Below, piece by piece: positions 16,540 through 25,696 of a stretch of 64,000 bases of DNA. Below the pieces are notes generated by a model that was given only the letters and a program-made list of their open reading frames with translations, did no database searches and was not told the origin of the DNA. Made by a program: the position numbers and the translations under genes. The stretch's first letter is position 1. Each line of letters opens with the position of its first letter. This stretch comes from Paucidesulfovibrio sp036541255 (GTDB taxonomy: Bacteria > Desulfobacterota > Desulfovibrionia > Desulfovibrionales > Desulfovibrionaceae), in assembly GCA_036541255.1 (NCBI GenBank), contig JAZHDD010000023.1:124001-188000 (forward strand). Direction: 5' to 3'.

Positions 16540-17958
16540 TTATTCGCCGATGGTCACGGTGGGGCACAGCCCCTTGAACTCTCCCTGCGGGTAGGGCTGC
16601 AAGATACTGTAGGAACTGCCCTGGGTTTTCTGAGCATGGCCGCGGGTTTCGTCGGAGTCGAAATAGGCTCCGTTTTCCTCCAGGATGTGCTCGATGCGAT
16701 GCCGGAATCCGTCCACAAACAGTTTGCCCGCGCCCTCGAAGGTCATGTTGCCGAGCTTGAACTGCCCCTTGAGCTTGGCAAAGTCTTCCAGGGGAATGCA
16801 GTTCACGTCCAGGTCCTTTTGGGTGCGAATCAAACCCCAGACCAGGCTCTGGGCCGGAATCTCGATGGCTTCTTCGGCGTCGATGATGGTGTGCGGCATG
16901 ACAATGCTGTCCGAACCGATGCTCACCGGGCACTCTTTGGTGCCGCGCAGGAAGGAGTTGAACCCGGTGAAGACCTTCTGGCCCATGTGGCAGTAAATGA
17001 CCTTGCCGCCGTGAGCCGTGACGTTCATGCCTTCGTAGACCGAGTTGACGATGTAGCAATTTTCCTGGGCGTTGGCGCCGTTGCCCAGGCTGGAATTTTC
17101 AATGAAGGCGCGCTGGGCCACCAGCACGTTCTCGCCGACGCGGGTGTCGCCCTTGACCACGGCGTAGGGACTGACCAGGGCGCTTTCCGGAACGTCGGGC
17201 AACATGTCCGGCACCACCGAGGCGTACACGGGCATGAAATCCTCTTTGCGCTCCTCCAGAAATGTCATGAACTCGCCCGAGGGAGTCTGTCCCGGCACAT
17301 AGTCGATGTATTTTTTCAGCTCCCCCTCCGGGAACTGATATTTGAACTCGAAAGCGTCTTCGGAACGCACCCAGACCAGGCCGTCGCCGATATGCTCATG
17401 GGAAAGTTCGCCCGCCTGCACATAACTGAACGTCCCCACAACGCAGTCATGCATCACGGACAAATCCACCGTGCCAAAGGGCAGCAGGAGCAGCCCCTCG
17501 GTGCAGGTGCCGTGAATGTTGGCGCTATGCAGCGCCACGGTGTTGCGGATGCGGAAGACCTCCAGGCTCTCGGGGTCGTGCGAGCTGTTGTGCACCAGGG
17601 TCTTGATCAGAATCGAGTTGCGGATGCTGATGATCTCGTCCTCGCAGAGCCTGACCTTTTCCCCGCCCACGTTTGCGTAATCTTCTTTGGACTTCAGCTC
17701 ATCACCCCGGATGTCGCTTTTGTAGAGCACGGAGTTCTCCACTTCGCAGCGGCCCAGAAAGTACGTCCCGGCCAGGCTGGAATTATGGAACCGGAAATAG
17801 ATGGGATGATGCGGCGTCAACGCATAAAACGCATAGTATTGCGCGAACTTGTCCTCCCCGACAAGACCGCTGACAAAGGGGCGAACGTCGGCGCGGGGGT
17901 TTCTGAGATTGATGTTCACCCGCGTGACAACGTGATCAATGAGTTTTTCCAGCTGCAT
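16540..17958 (-). CDS. left-handed beta-helix (hexapeptide-repeat) protein, acyl/nucleotidyl-transferase-like
   Basis: This 472-residue soluble protein has long runs of hexapeptide-type beta-helix turns, for example CEVENSVLYKSDIRG, ISIRNSILIKTLVHNSS and GENVLVAQRAFIENSSLG. Such folds occur in acyltransferases and in the C-terminal part of nucleotidyltransferases. I cannot name the reaction. No signal peptide or membrane helix is seen. The ATG at 17958 follows AAGGAGCG; the upstream-open 19 codons fall in a hairpin and are excluded. It sits between a DASS carrier and nhaB; its role in that transport cluster is not evident. Confidence 0.75.
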   Translation of the reverse strand: MQLEKLIDHVVTRVNINLRNPRADVRPFVSGLVGEDKFAQYYAFYALTPHHPIYFRFHNSSLAGTYFLGRCEVENSVLYKSDIRGDELKSKEDYANVGGEKVRLCEDEIISIRNSILIKTLVHNSSHDPESLEVFRIRNTVALHSANIHGTCTEGLLLLPFGTVDLSVMHDCVVGTFSYVQAGELSHEHIGDGLVWVRSEDAFEFKYQFPEGELKKYIDYVPGQTPSGEFMTFLEERKEDFMPVYASVVPDMLPDVPESALVSPYAVVKGDTRVGENVLVAQRAFIENSSLGNGANAQENCYIVNSVYEGMNVTAHGGKVIYCHMGQKVFTGFNSFLRGTKECPVSIGSDSIVMPHTIIDAEEAIEIPAQSLVWGLIRTQKDLDVNCIPLEDFAKLKGQFKLGNMTFEGAGKLFVDGFRHRIEHILEENGAYFDSDETRGHAQKTQGSSYSILQPYPQGEFKGLCPTVTIGE

Positions 17959-17987
17959 GTATCGCTCCTTGTTTCTCTCTGTTCTGC

Positions 17988-18024
17988 AAAAGGCGCGGCC
18001 CTGCACACCGTGCAAAGCCGCGCC
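17988..18024 (-). terminator. hairpin between the DASS and beta-helix genes
   Basis: A perfect 8-bp stem (GGCGCGGC / GCCGCGCC) with an inner GCAC/GTGC dyad is followed on the minus strand by TTTT. It lies 28 bases past the carrier stop and may partly terminate or attenuate the operon. Confidence 0.6.
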
Positions 18025-18052
18025 TCGTTACAGTCGTTTCTTTCCGCCGTTT

Positions 18053-19552
18053 CTAGCCTCCGGCGGGCAGGGTCACGGCCATGCCCATGAGCGGCCAGAT
18101 CACGGCCACGAACAGGGCCAATACGGCCATAAGCAACAGCGAAGCCAACAGGCCGTACTTGAAGAACTCGCCGCTGGTGAATTGTCCGGAGTCATAGGCG
18201 ATGGCGTTGGGCGCCGCGCCCACGAGCAGCAGGAAGGGCATGCCCGCACAGGCCAGGGACGAGAACAGCACCACTTCGCCGGCCACGCCCAGATACGGTG
18301 CAATGACCAGGGCCACCGGCAGTGAAATGGCGATTGCCGCCACGTTCATGATGAAGTTGGTCATGACCAGCACGAAGAAGGCGATGGACATGATGAACAG
18401 GAACCAGTTGGCTTCCTTGAACAGGGCCAGCCAGTTCACGGCGAGCCACTTGGCCGCGCCCGTCTCCCAGAGGCAGAAGCCGATGGACATGGCGCCGGCA
18501 AACAGCAGGATGATGTTCCAGGGAATCGCTTCCAGATCGTCGATGTCCAGAATGCCTATGGTAAAGAAGACCACGGTGGTGACCAGAAGCACGGCCGCCT
18601 TGTGGAACTGCTTCAACTCCGGAATGAAGCTCTGCATGGACATGAACACGATGACGCCGAGCACGATGGCCGCCGCGAGGATCTCGTTGCGGGTGATGGG
18701 TCCCATCTCCTTGTCCAGACGGGCGACCTTGTCGCGCAGGCCCGGAATGATCTTCTTCTCAGGCTTGAAGAAAACCATGAAGAAGCCCCAGAGCAGAAAG
18801 ACCATCATCCAGCCGATAGGGGCATTGTACATGCTGAACTTGAAGAAACTGATCTCCATGCCCATAAGTTCCTTGTAGAAACCAAGAGCCACCATGCCGC
18901 GCGCCGCGCCCAGCAGGGTGATGATGGAGCCTGCGCCCGCCACATAGGCCATACCGATGAACAGGCCCTTGCCGAATTTCGTGACCTTGTTGCCTTCGCC
19001 GTACAGGGCGTAGATGGCCAGCAGCAGGGGGTAGATGGTGGCGGCCACTGCGGTGTGGGCCATGAAGTGCGTCAAAAACGCGGTGACGATGAACACGCCC
19101 AGGTAGATCATGCTGGTGCGTTCGCCCACGACTTTGAGCATCTTGTAGGCCAACCGCTTGGTCAGGCCGGTCTTGGTGAAGACCAGGCCGATGACGATGG
19201 AGCCGAAGATGAACAGCACGGACGGGTCCATGAAGTCTTTGAATGCGGCCTTGGAATCCCAGACACCCTCGGCATTGGTGCGCAGATGGGTCAGGGTCTG
19301 CAGCACGCCGATCAGGAGCGAGGTCACGCCGATGGGCACGACCTCGAAAACCCACCAGGTACCGGCCCAAAGAAACACGGCCAAAGCGCCTTTGCCTTCG
19401 CGGGAAAGCACGAAATGCTCGCCGAGCGGGTCAATGGCGTCCGGCCAGGGCGGACAAAAATAGACAAGTGCGAACAGCGCGGGTCCAAGCATCAAAAAAA
19501 ACAGGCGCTTCCAATCGAAGGCCTTTTTATCGATAACGGCAGCAGTGCTCAT
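18053..19552 (-). CDS. DASS (SLC13)-family sodium/anion symporter
   Basis: This is a divalent-anion:sodium symporter family member; relatives import dicarboxylates, sulfate or related anions. The 499-residue protein has about 11-12 hydrophobic segments. DASS signatures include PSVLFIFGSIVIGLVFTKTGLTKR, the inner re-entrant FMAHTAVAATIYPLLLA (an SNT-like motif altered to HTA), and near the C-terminus FIMNVAAIAISLPVAL. The ATG at 19552 follows GAGGAGGAAGAG. The substrate cannot be read; succinate, tartrate or sulfate are candidates. The upstream CBS protein and downstream NhaB suggest a sodium-linked, regulated uptake system. Confidence 0.88.
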   Translation of the reverse strand: MSTAAVIDKKAFDWKRLFFLMLGPALFALVYFCPPWPDAIDPLGEHFVLSREGKGALAVFLWAGTWWVFEVVPIGVTSLLIGVLQTLTHLRTNAEGVWDSKAAFKDFMDPSVLFIFGSIVIGLVFTKTGLTKRLAYKMLKVVGERTSMIYLGVFIVTAFLTHFMAHTAVAATIYPLLLAIYALYGEGNKVTKFGKGLFIGMAYVAGAGSIITLLGAARGMVALGFYKELMGMEISFFKFSMYNAPIGWMMVFLLWGFFMVFFKPEKKIIPGLRDKVARLDKEMGPITRNEILAAAIVLGVIVFMSMQSFIPELKQFHKAAVLLVTTVVFFTIGILDIDDLEAIPWNIILLFAGAMSIGFCLWETGAAKWLAVNWLALFKEANWFLFIMSIAFFVLVMTNFIMNVAAIAISLPVALVIAPYLGVAGEVVLFSSLACAGMPFLLLVGAAPNAIAYDSGQFTSGEFFKYGLLASLLLMAVLALFVAVIWPLMGMAVTLPAGG

Positions 19553-19606
19553 TTTCTCTCTTCCTCCTCGAAATCTCACATCCCACCCGGAACGGGCGAC
19601 ACTTCC

Positions 19607-20158
19607 CTACGCTTTGCAGGCCATGGTCAGCTGACGGATCTGCTCGAACACATCCCCCAGACGCAGCACGCCAACAACACGGCCTTCCCGGGTGACGATC
19701 AACGGCTGATGAACGCCCATGACGAATTTGTGCAAGGCCTTGCCCAGGTTATCGCCCTCGTCGAGGAATTCGTCCTTTTCACAGTTGTGCATAATCTCGC
19801 CGACTTTCATGCCGGAAGCATTGTTGCACAAGTCCTTCAACGGCTCTGTCCAGAGATCGTATTCCCTGAAAAGCTTGGCGACATAATCCGAAGAAAGGGA
19901 ACTTTCACCCTTCTTCAAGCCCAAAATACGCTTGTAGGTGGGTTCCAGGGCCAGAAAAACGTCCTTCATGGTCACTTTGCCCATGAACTCGCCGTTTTTG
20001 CTGAACACGAGCGCGTCGCGATGGGCGTGAAGCCCTTTGCCCTTTTCCTCCCTGTCCCTTTCCATGGCCCGAAAACAGTCCGACAAGGTGTCGTCCACGT
20101 CCACGCGGACATACTCGGAAAGCGGCACCATCAGCTCTTTCACATTGATCGATTCCAT
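19607..20158 (-). CDS. tandem CBS-domain protein
   Basis: This 183-residue soluble protein consists of two CBS modules (about residues 7-70 and 120-180), which normally bind adenine nucleotides and gate a partner protein. The visible pattern is VKELMVPLSEYVRVDVDDTLSDCFRAM for the first module, and VGEIMHNCEKDEFLDEGDNLGKAL with VVGVLRLGDVFEQIR for the second. The ATG at 20158 follows GGGAGGATAACC; the frame is open 30 codons further upstream without support. It is the first gene of the DASS/beta-helix/NhaB run and is a plausible cytosolic regulator of the carrier. Confidence 0.88.
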   Translation of the reverse strand: MESINVKELMVPLSEYVRVDVDDTLSDCFRAMERDREEKGKGLHAHRDALVFSKNGEFMGKVTMKDVFLALEPTYKRILGLKKGESSLSSDYVAKLFREYDLWTEPLKDLCNNASGMKVGEIMHNCEKDEFLDEGDNLGKALHKFVMGVHQPLIVTREGRVVGVLRLGDVFEQIRQLTMACKA

Positions 20159-20570
20159 GAGGTTATCCTCCCCTTGCAGCAATCCATACTCCCTCGTTTT
20201 CAACAGACGCCGTTCGGCATCGGCCACGACACGGCGCAAACGCCCCAATAGGACGCGGCCGCGTCGTGCTGTACTGTCCAGGGTCGCGAGCAGAAAGACC
20301 TGTCGGACCGAACGCCGCGAACGTTCCTGCCCTGTCTCCCCCTCTGACCGCGTCGGACCATGCTGCCGATGCTCGAGAATATGCTCTAAATTCTTGTCGA
20401 ACTATCGTTGATGCAAAATTGTGTCAACACTTTGTGAAATCTCGCCACAAGCTCTCTATCCACTTGGAATGAAAGTTTTTTGCGAGATTATTCTGCCCAA
20501 TCCAAGGCGCTGACAAAAGGCGGGAAAAAGCCTGGAGAGAAGAAGCAACCGACTGAAATCGATTTGTTTA
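20159..20570. other. 412-base non-coding gap between the CBS operon and the PEP-synthase-like gene
   Basis: No convincing gene was found. The stretch must hold the promoter of the CBS/DASS/NhaB operon and the end of the long upstream transcript. No strong rho-independent terminator was seen after the PEP-synthase-like stop, only an imperfect CCAGGC...GCCTTGG pairing around 20500-20540. Base composition is lower in G+C around 20380-20480. Confidence 0.6.
20399..20427 (-). promoter_or_regulatory. candidate promoter of the CBS-DASS-NhaB operon
   Basis: On the minus strand a perfect TTGACA (20422-20427) is followed by a 17-base spacer and TAGTTC (20399-20404). The -10 is weak, and the element is about 240 bases upstream of the start codon. 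Confidence 0.35.
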
Positions 20571-23180
20571 TTATCCGGCGGGGTGTAAAGTTGGAACAAT
20601 TGTCTTTAAATCAGCCTGCATTTTTGCCTTGGCTCGCGCAACAGCAGCAGGGTCGGCCATGATCATATCGATCTGCCTGGTATGAATAATCATATATCCA
20701 AGAACCTTAAGCCGTTCTTCCATAAACTCCCTGCTGGCGTCCTTGACCCGCGCAGCAAGGCTGTCCTCTCGAATCTCGCAACGGAAATCATACTCCTCCA
20801 GGATTTCCGCAACGAGATTTGCGCGCGCCGTGCGCCTGTAGCTGTCCGCCGCGCCGCCCTTGAAGCGAAAGGCCACGTAGTTTTCGCTGTGCCTTTCGCT
20901 GACCAGGGCTTCCACCAGACAAAAATGGAAGCCGAAGCGCGATTGCAGGCTACAGAAGTTCTTGGAAATCATGAAATAATTACGCACCAAATACTTGGTG
21001 TCCGACGCCGGGTCCAGGTGCGGGTTCATGGTGGCCTCGAACATGACCGATAAAAAACCACGTGTGTCCACGGGCGGCGGACCGGCCCAGGGTATGGCCA
21101 TCATGCCTGTCCAGAGCGCCAGCATGGGCACGGAGACGATATTGGAAAGCCGCACGGTGCGTTCGTGCACTTCCTTGTGGAACCCGTCGTCCAGATTGAT
21201 GATCCAGAACTGCATGGGCGACTGGGGCGTGACCAATTGCTTGGCCGAACGCTCCGGGAAAGCGTCGTCCTTGCCGAAACGGAACATCTCCTCCACGGCC
21301 TTCTGATGGCAAAAACGCGTAATGTCGTGCAGGGTCTTGCAGTTGCGCGCCCGGAAATCCACGCTTTCCGGAGCAAGCAGACTCAGGGGCAGGGCCAGTT
21401 CCGCGACCTTACGCAACCGCTCGTGCACCTCGGTCCCGGTCATGAGGCTCTTCTTGGGCCGCCCGCGCCGCAGCAGCACTTCGCACCGCCCGCCGTAAAT
21501 GGCTCCACGATCCGCATCCACGGTCACCTCGACGCCGTTGCGCAGTTTGGCCACGACGCCCCTGGCCCCGAACACTGCGGGCACGCCGAACTCGCGCGCC
21601 ACATTGGCCAGATGCCCTGCGGCTCCGCCCTCCTCGGCCACCACGGCGGCAGCGCGGGAAATGAGCGCGGCCCGGCGCGGCAAAGGCTGGCGCAGAACCA
21701 TTATCCCGCCTTGGGGAAAATCAAGGGCGTCCACGTCGCGCATGATCACCCGAACCGGTCCGCAGGCCACGCCCGGGCTGGCCGTAATGCCGCCGGACAC
21801 AAGCAGGGGGATGCCCTCGACCTGTTCCGGAGCCTGCAGATTGCGGTGGCCCTGCTCAATGGCCGTGAGCGGCCTGCTTTGCAGGATCACAATCCGGCCC
21901 GTGAGATCCACGGCCCACTCCACGTCCTGGGGCTGGCCGAAATGCCGCTCCAGGGCCATGGCCTGACGGGCCAATTCCACGGCCTGTTCGTCCGTGAGCG
22001 ACGAAGCGCGGGCCGTCTCCTCATCCAGAGGTTCACGCGTCACGCCTTCATCGTCCCGGCAGACGAAACGGCTGTCCTTTTCCACGATGCGCCGTTCCAT
22101 GAGCTCGAAGCTCCTGCGGTGCACCATGAAGACATCCGTGCCGCCGCCCCCGTCCACCACTGCCCGGGCAAGCCCCCAGGCCGCATTGATCATCACCATG
22201 TCCGAGGCTGCGTTGAGCGGGTCGACCGTGTAGGTCACGCCGCCCGCATGGGTACGCACCATTTCCAGGCACCCCACGGCCATGCAGGCCGATTCGTCGG
22301 GAATGCCCTTGTGCAGCCGATAGGCCATGGCCTGGGGACTGTATTTTGAGGCCACTATTTCCTTGTAGACCTCGGTGACGTTCTCCAGGCAGACATTGAG
22401 CACGGTTCGATACTGACCGGCAAAGGACGTTTCGCGGCCGTCCTCGCCGAGGGAACTGGAGCGCAGCGCGAACCGGACTTCCGGTCCTGCCTGACGTTCC
22501 ATTTCGCGGCAACGCTTGAGGATTTCCTCTTCCACGGCTCCGGGCAGGGGGGCGCGGATGATGCGTTGCTGAACCGCAGAGCTCAGGCGGTGCAGTTCAT
22601 CGGGCTCGGCCCGTTGGGCGGATTGGATCATGGCGTCGATCTCCTCCTGCAGTTCATCGTGCTGCAGAAAGAGCCGTTGTGCAAAAGCCGTGACCACAAA
22701 ACCGCGGGGGACCTCAAGTCCGAGGCTGGCGGTTATTTCGCCCAGGTTGGCCATTTTCGCCCCGGCCAGATCGGCCGAGTTGCGGTTCAGTTCACGCAGA
22801 CCGACGGCGAGGGGACCGTCTGTTTCGGCAGGGGAGAGGCCGAGAAGTGCATTGAGTTCTGCGCGAATTTCCGTGAACCGCGGCATCAGAGCGGGATATC
22901 CGTCCGGAGCGAGTTCGTTCAGATGACGCACCATATTGAAGATCGAGGTGGAAAGCCGGGTGGCGGCGGCGCGGATGAAATGCATTCCGAAGGGACGGAG
23001 GCCCCGCAGGGCCTCCTCCATTTCGGTCATGGTCTCGAGCGCCGATGAGTTGGCGTTCAAGAGTAGTTTGAAGCTGTGGTAGCGGGATCGGAACCCGGCC
23101 TGCAGATCCTGAAGCTTGCGGCCATTGGCCGAGCCCCGGGAATCGCCTAGGCCAAGCAGCCTTTTCAGCAGTCCTTTCAC
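20571..23180 (-). CDS. PEP synthase-like phosphotransferase with novel N- and C-terminal regions
   Basis: The 869-residue protein carries the nucleotide-binding half and the swivelling phosphohistidine domain of PEP synthase/PPDK but not their PEP/pyruvate barrel. A helical N-terminal region (1-130) precedes an ATP-grasp-like domain (about 135-440: RFALRSSSLGEDG at 236-248, QDVEWAVD at 418-425, ILQSRPLT). The His domain (about 460-570) has H523 in GGAAGHLANVARE, where relatives have GG-T-(S/C)-H. Residues 575-869 match nothing I recognise. Such proteins transfer phosphate from ATP through His to an acceptor; here the acceptor is unknown. The start is a GTG at 23180 with a weak site. It is the last gene of the sigma-54 operon, 28 bases after an unknown membrane protein gene. 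Confidence 0.82.
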   Translation of the reverse strand: MKGLLKRLLGLGDSRGSANGRKLQDLQAGFRSRYHSFKLLLNANSSALETMTEMEEALRGLRPFGMHFIRAAATRLSTSIFNMVRHLNELAPDGYPALMPRFTEIRAELNALLGLSPAETDGPLAVGLRELNRNSADLAGAKMANLGEITASLGLEVPRGFVVTAFAQRLFLQHDELQEEIDAMIQSAQRAEPDELHRLSSAVQQRIIRAPLPGAVEEEILKRCREMERQAGPEVRFALRSSSLGEDGRETSFAGQYRTVLNVCLENVTEVYKEIVASKYSPQAMAYRLHKGIPDESACMAVGCLEMVRTHAGGVTYTVDPLNAASDMVMINAAWGLARAVVDGGGGTDVFMVHRRSFELMERRIVEKDSRFVCRDDEGVTREPLDEETARASSLTDEQAVELARQAMALERHFGQPQDVEWAVDLTGRIVILQSRPLTAIEQGHRNLQAPEQVEGIPLLVSGGITASPGVACGPVRVIMRDVDALDFPQGGIMVLRQPLPRRAALISRAAAVVAEEGGAAGHLANVAREFGVPAVFGARGVVAKLRNGVEVTVDADRGAIYGGRCEVLLRRGRPKKSLMTGTEVHERLRKVAELALPLSLLAPESVDFRARNCKTLHDITRFCHQKAVEEMFRFGKDDAFPERSAKQLVTPQSPMQFWIINLDDGFHKEVHERTVRLSNIVSVPMLALWTGMMAIPWAGPPPVDTRGFLSVMFEATMNPHLDPASDTKYLVRNYFMISKNFCSLQSRFGFHFCLVEALVSERHSENYVAFRFKGGAADSYRRTARANLVAEILEEYDFRCEIREDSLAARVKDASREFMEERLKVLGYMIIHTRQIDMIMADPAAVARAKAKMQADLKTIVPTLHPAG

Positions 23181-23208
23181 GTTCCGACCCGCACCTTTTC
23201 CGGCAGAA

Positions 23209-23919
23209 TCAAGTTTCCGACTTCTTGCCCTTCTTCATCTGAAGGCCGAAACCCTCGGAAAGGAAGAAGATGGCGAAGCCCCACCACAGGGTATACGCTA
23301 CGTAGAAAACCAGGGCGAAGGTCAATGTCCCAGCCTTGGAGGCCGCGCTTTCCGGCTGAATGCCGTAGAAGTTGTAGCCGACTTCCACGCCCTTGGCGAT
23401 GGCCGTCTTGATGAACAGGGCCGGCTTGAACTTCTTCTGCACGTTCAACTCGGTGATGGTGCTGGTGAGCACTTCCCACCACAGATACATGGAAAGCTTG
23501 GGATCAAAACCGTACTTGGCCTGGATCTCGTCGCCCTTGTTGTAGAACATGGCGTCGGAATCCGCCAGGGCCGCGGCCAGCATGACGCCCAGATCGACAC
23601 TGACCTTCAGACCGTCGTCAACGGCTTCCGCGGAAAGGCCGTTCTTCTGCAGGACTTGCGCTGCATCGGCCACGAGCTCGGGCTTGTGGCCCAGCACGGT
23701 GACTTCGATCTGCTCGCCATTGAAGGCTTCAGCCTGTTTGGTGATTTCGGGCAGATAGTAGGTCGACCCCTTGGCAATGGAGTTGAACATGGCGTCGGAA
23801 GCTTCAAACGCGTTGTGTCCGTTGCCGAAGTGGGGCGTGAACATGTACGAGAGCACGGCAAAGAAGCTGATAGCCAAGCTCAGGCCCCACATGAAGTGTT
23901 TCTTGTCCTTGATCAACAT
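23209..23919 (-). CDS. unknown two-helix membrane protein linked to TauE/SafE
   Basis: This 236-residue protein has one membrane helix near the N-terminus (about 10-28) and one near the C-terminus (about 203-222), separated by a hydrophilic domain of about 170 residues that is probably periplasmic. It ends in a Lys-rich cytosolic tail. I recognise no domain. The ATG at 23919 follows GGGGAGGG, three bases past the TauE stop, so the two are tightly coupled and probably form one complex. It may be an accessory substrate-binding or gating subunit of the transporter; this is inference. Confidence 0.75.
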   Translation of the reverse strand: MLIKDKKHFMWGLSLAISFFAVLSYMFTPHFGNGHNAFEASDAMFNSIAKGSTYYLPEITKQAEAFNGEQIEVTVLGHKPELVADAAQVLQKNGLSAEAVDDGLKVSVDLGVMLAAALADSDAMFYNKGDEIQAKYGFDPKLSMYLWWEVLTSTITELNVQKKFKPALFIKTAIAKGVEVGYNFYGIQPESAASKAGTLTFALVFYVAYTLWWGFAIFFLSEGFGLQMKKGKKSET

Positions 23920-23922
23920 GGA

Positions 23923-25191
23923 TTAACCCTCCCCTCTGAGCTGATTGATCTTGCCCACGAAGGTGCCTATGACCCAGATTGCAAAGATCGATACGACCAC
24001 GAAGAAAATCCAGTTTCCTGTTTGTGTCAAGAATGCCGCGGTGGCCTTGTCCAGCGTGATGAGCTTCATTTCCGCCAGCTTGCCCGGCAAGGCGAACAAA
24101 CGGTTCAGGAAGCCCGCCAGGATGGCCGTGGCGTAGAAGCCGCGAATGTAGATGCCCTTGACCAGCTTGGTGGCCAGCGCGCCCACCTGGATGCCCAGCA
24201 GGGAGCCGAGCAACATGCCCATGGCCAGGGTGTAGAAGATGAATCCGTAGATGGCGTACTGGCTGATGGCCGCGAAACCCGCAGTGAAGATGATCTGCAG
24301 GATGTCGGTGCCGACCGTGGTGAAGGAGCTGACGCCCAGGATGTACACGAACATGGGGAAGGTCAGGAAGCCGCCGCCCACGCCCATGATGGCGGCCACA
24401 AAACCGACCACGGCGCCGCACAGGGCCACGTACAGGGCGGGAATTCTCTTGCCGCCGGGAACCAAGTCCTCGTCAAAGGTGATCAGCGGGGGCAGCTTGG
24501 AAGCCTGAAGGCGCGCGGGCAAACCCTTGCTGGAATCACCGCCGCCGCCATGCGCGTCACCCGCTCCGCCGGCCTTTCTCAGCTTCAGGAAGTCGCTCAT
24601 GGCGTAGATGCCCAGGAAGCCGAGCAGCACCACGTAGACCAGGGAGATGAAGGTGTCGGAAAGCACCGGATTGAGGTTGTACAGATAGTGGTTGATGAAC
24701 CCGCCGCCTACAACGCCGAGAATGGATCCGGCCAGAAAGGCTACGGCCAGACCCACGGACACGTTGCCGAGTTTCTTGTGGACCGTGGTGCCCATGATCG
24801 CCTTGGCGAAGATGTGGAACAGGTCCGTACCCACGGCGAGAATGCCCTTGATGCCTGCGCTCATGAGCGCCGGGGTGATGATGAATCCACCGCCCGCGCC
24901 GATGCAGCCGGTGATCAGACCGGCGGCCACGCCGATGAGGATGGAGACCAGGAAGATCTCCGGAGTGTAGAAGGCCGGGCTGTAGGCCTTTTTCCCGCCC
25001 AGGATCGCAGGCAGGGAGCCCGGGTCCGCAGCCATGGCAATGGAGAATATGATGGCCGGCAGGGCCACCAGGAGCAGAATAATCATCCGTTTTCTGCTCT
25101 TAAGGATGTTCATGGACGTCTCATAGTCCCACCTTGCGTGGGCCACGGACGCCATGTGCAGCATCTCGTACAGTTTTCTCATTGGCTTCAT
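23923..25191 (-). CDS. TauE/SafE-family anion exporter
   Basis: This is a membrane carrier of the family that includes proposed sulfite/organosulfonate exporters. The 422-residue protein shows the two-fold repeat of the family: GVAAGLITGCIGAGGGFIITPALMSAGIKGILAVGTDL in the first half, and GFVAAIMGVGGGFLTFPMFVY with a following TTVGTDILQI in the second. Each half has about four helices, and a Gly/His-rich cytosolic loop of about 50 residues lies between them. A basic N-terminal extension precedes the first helix near residue 38. The ATG at 25191 follows GGAGAGGAGAG. In a sulfate reducer, sulfite, sulfonate or sulfoacetate are reasonable guesses. Confidence 0.88.
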   Translation of the reverse strand: MKPMRKLYEMLHMASVAHARWDYETSMNILKSRKRMIILLLVALPAIIFSIAMAADPGSLPAILGGKKAYSPAFYTPEIFLVSILIGVAAGLITGCIGAGGGFIITPALMSAGIKGILAVGTDLFHIFAKAIMGTTVHKKLGNVSVGLAVAFLAGSILGVVGGGFINHYLYNLNPVLSDTFISLVYVVLLGFLGIYAMSDFLKLRKAGGAGDAHGGGGDSSKGLPARLQASKLPPLITFDEDLVPGGKRIPALYVALCGAVVGFVAAIMGVGGGFLTFPMFVYILGVSSFTTVGTDILQIIFTAGFAAISQYAIYGFIFYTLAMGMLLGSLLGIQVGALATKLVKGIYIRGFYATAILAGFLNRLFALPGKLAEMKLITLDKATAAFLTQTGNWIFFVVVSIFAIWVIGTFVGKINQLRGEG

Positions 25192-25267
25192 GTCTCTCCT
25201 CTCCGTAAGTTTTTGTGATCGTTGCCGATTGCCCTTCTTGTCGTCCCCTAACCCGTATCCGTACCGC

Positions 25268-25696
25268 CTACCCGCGCTTGGCGAGCCGGTCGGAAGTAAC
25301 CTTGATCTTGCGCTCATGCAGATCCTTGCGCGTGAACGCGTCCTGGATCTTGAAAAGCAATTCGTCGATGTCCATGGGCTTCATCAGATAGTCGAACGCA
25401 CCCAGCTCCATGCCTTGCACGGCCGCTTCCAGGTCCGCGTGTCCCGTGAGCAGGATCACTTCGGTGAGCGGGCTCTCGCGCTTGATGGCCCGGAGCGTTT
25501 CAATGCCGCTCATACCGGGCATCTTCACGTCCAGAACCACCACGTCGACAGGGTTGGCGCTCAGGTGCTGCAGGGCGTCCTCGCCGGAATAGACGCACTG
25601 GGGGGCGATGCCCCGCCGGGTCATGCGCTTGGCCAGCGTCGTGAGGAACTCGGCCTCGTCGTCCACCAGCAGCAGTCTGATTTCTTCCATGCTCAT
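25268..25696 (-). CDS. single-domain response regulator (receiver 1)
   Basis: This is a stand-alone receiver of 142 residues with the acidic pair in LLVDDEAEF, the phospho-acceptor in VVVLDVKMPGMSG, Thr in ILLTGHA and Lys in YLMKPMD, all normal. A short basic C-terminal tail follows; there is no output domain. The start overlaps the stop of the preceding receiver gene as ATGA. It could act as a phosphate sink, a relay step, or by protein contact with the transporter or phosphotransferase encoded downstream. Confidence 0.94.
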   Translation of the reverse strand: MSMEEIRLLLVDDEAEFLTTLAKRMTRRGIAPQCVYSGEDALQHLSANPVDVVVLDVKMPGMSGIETLRAIKRESPLTEVILLTGHADLEAAVQGMELGAFDYLMKPMDIDELLFKIQDAFTRKDLHERKIKVTSDRLAKRG

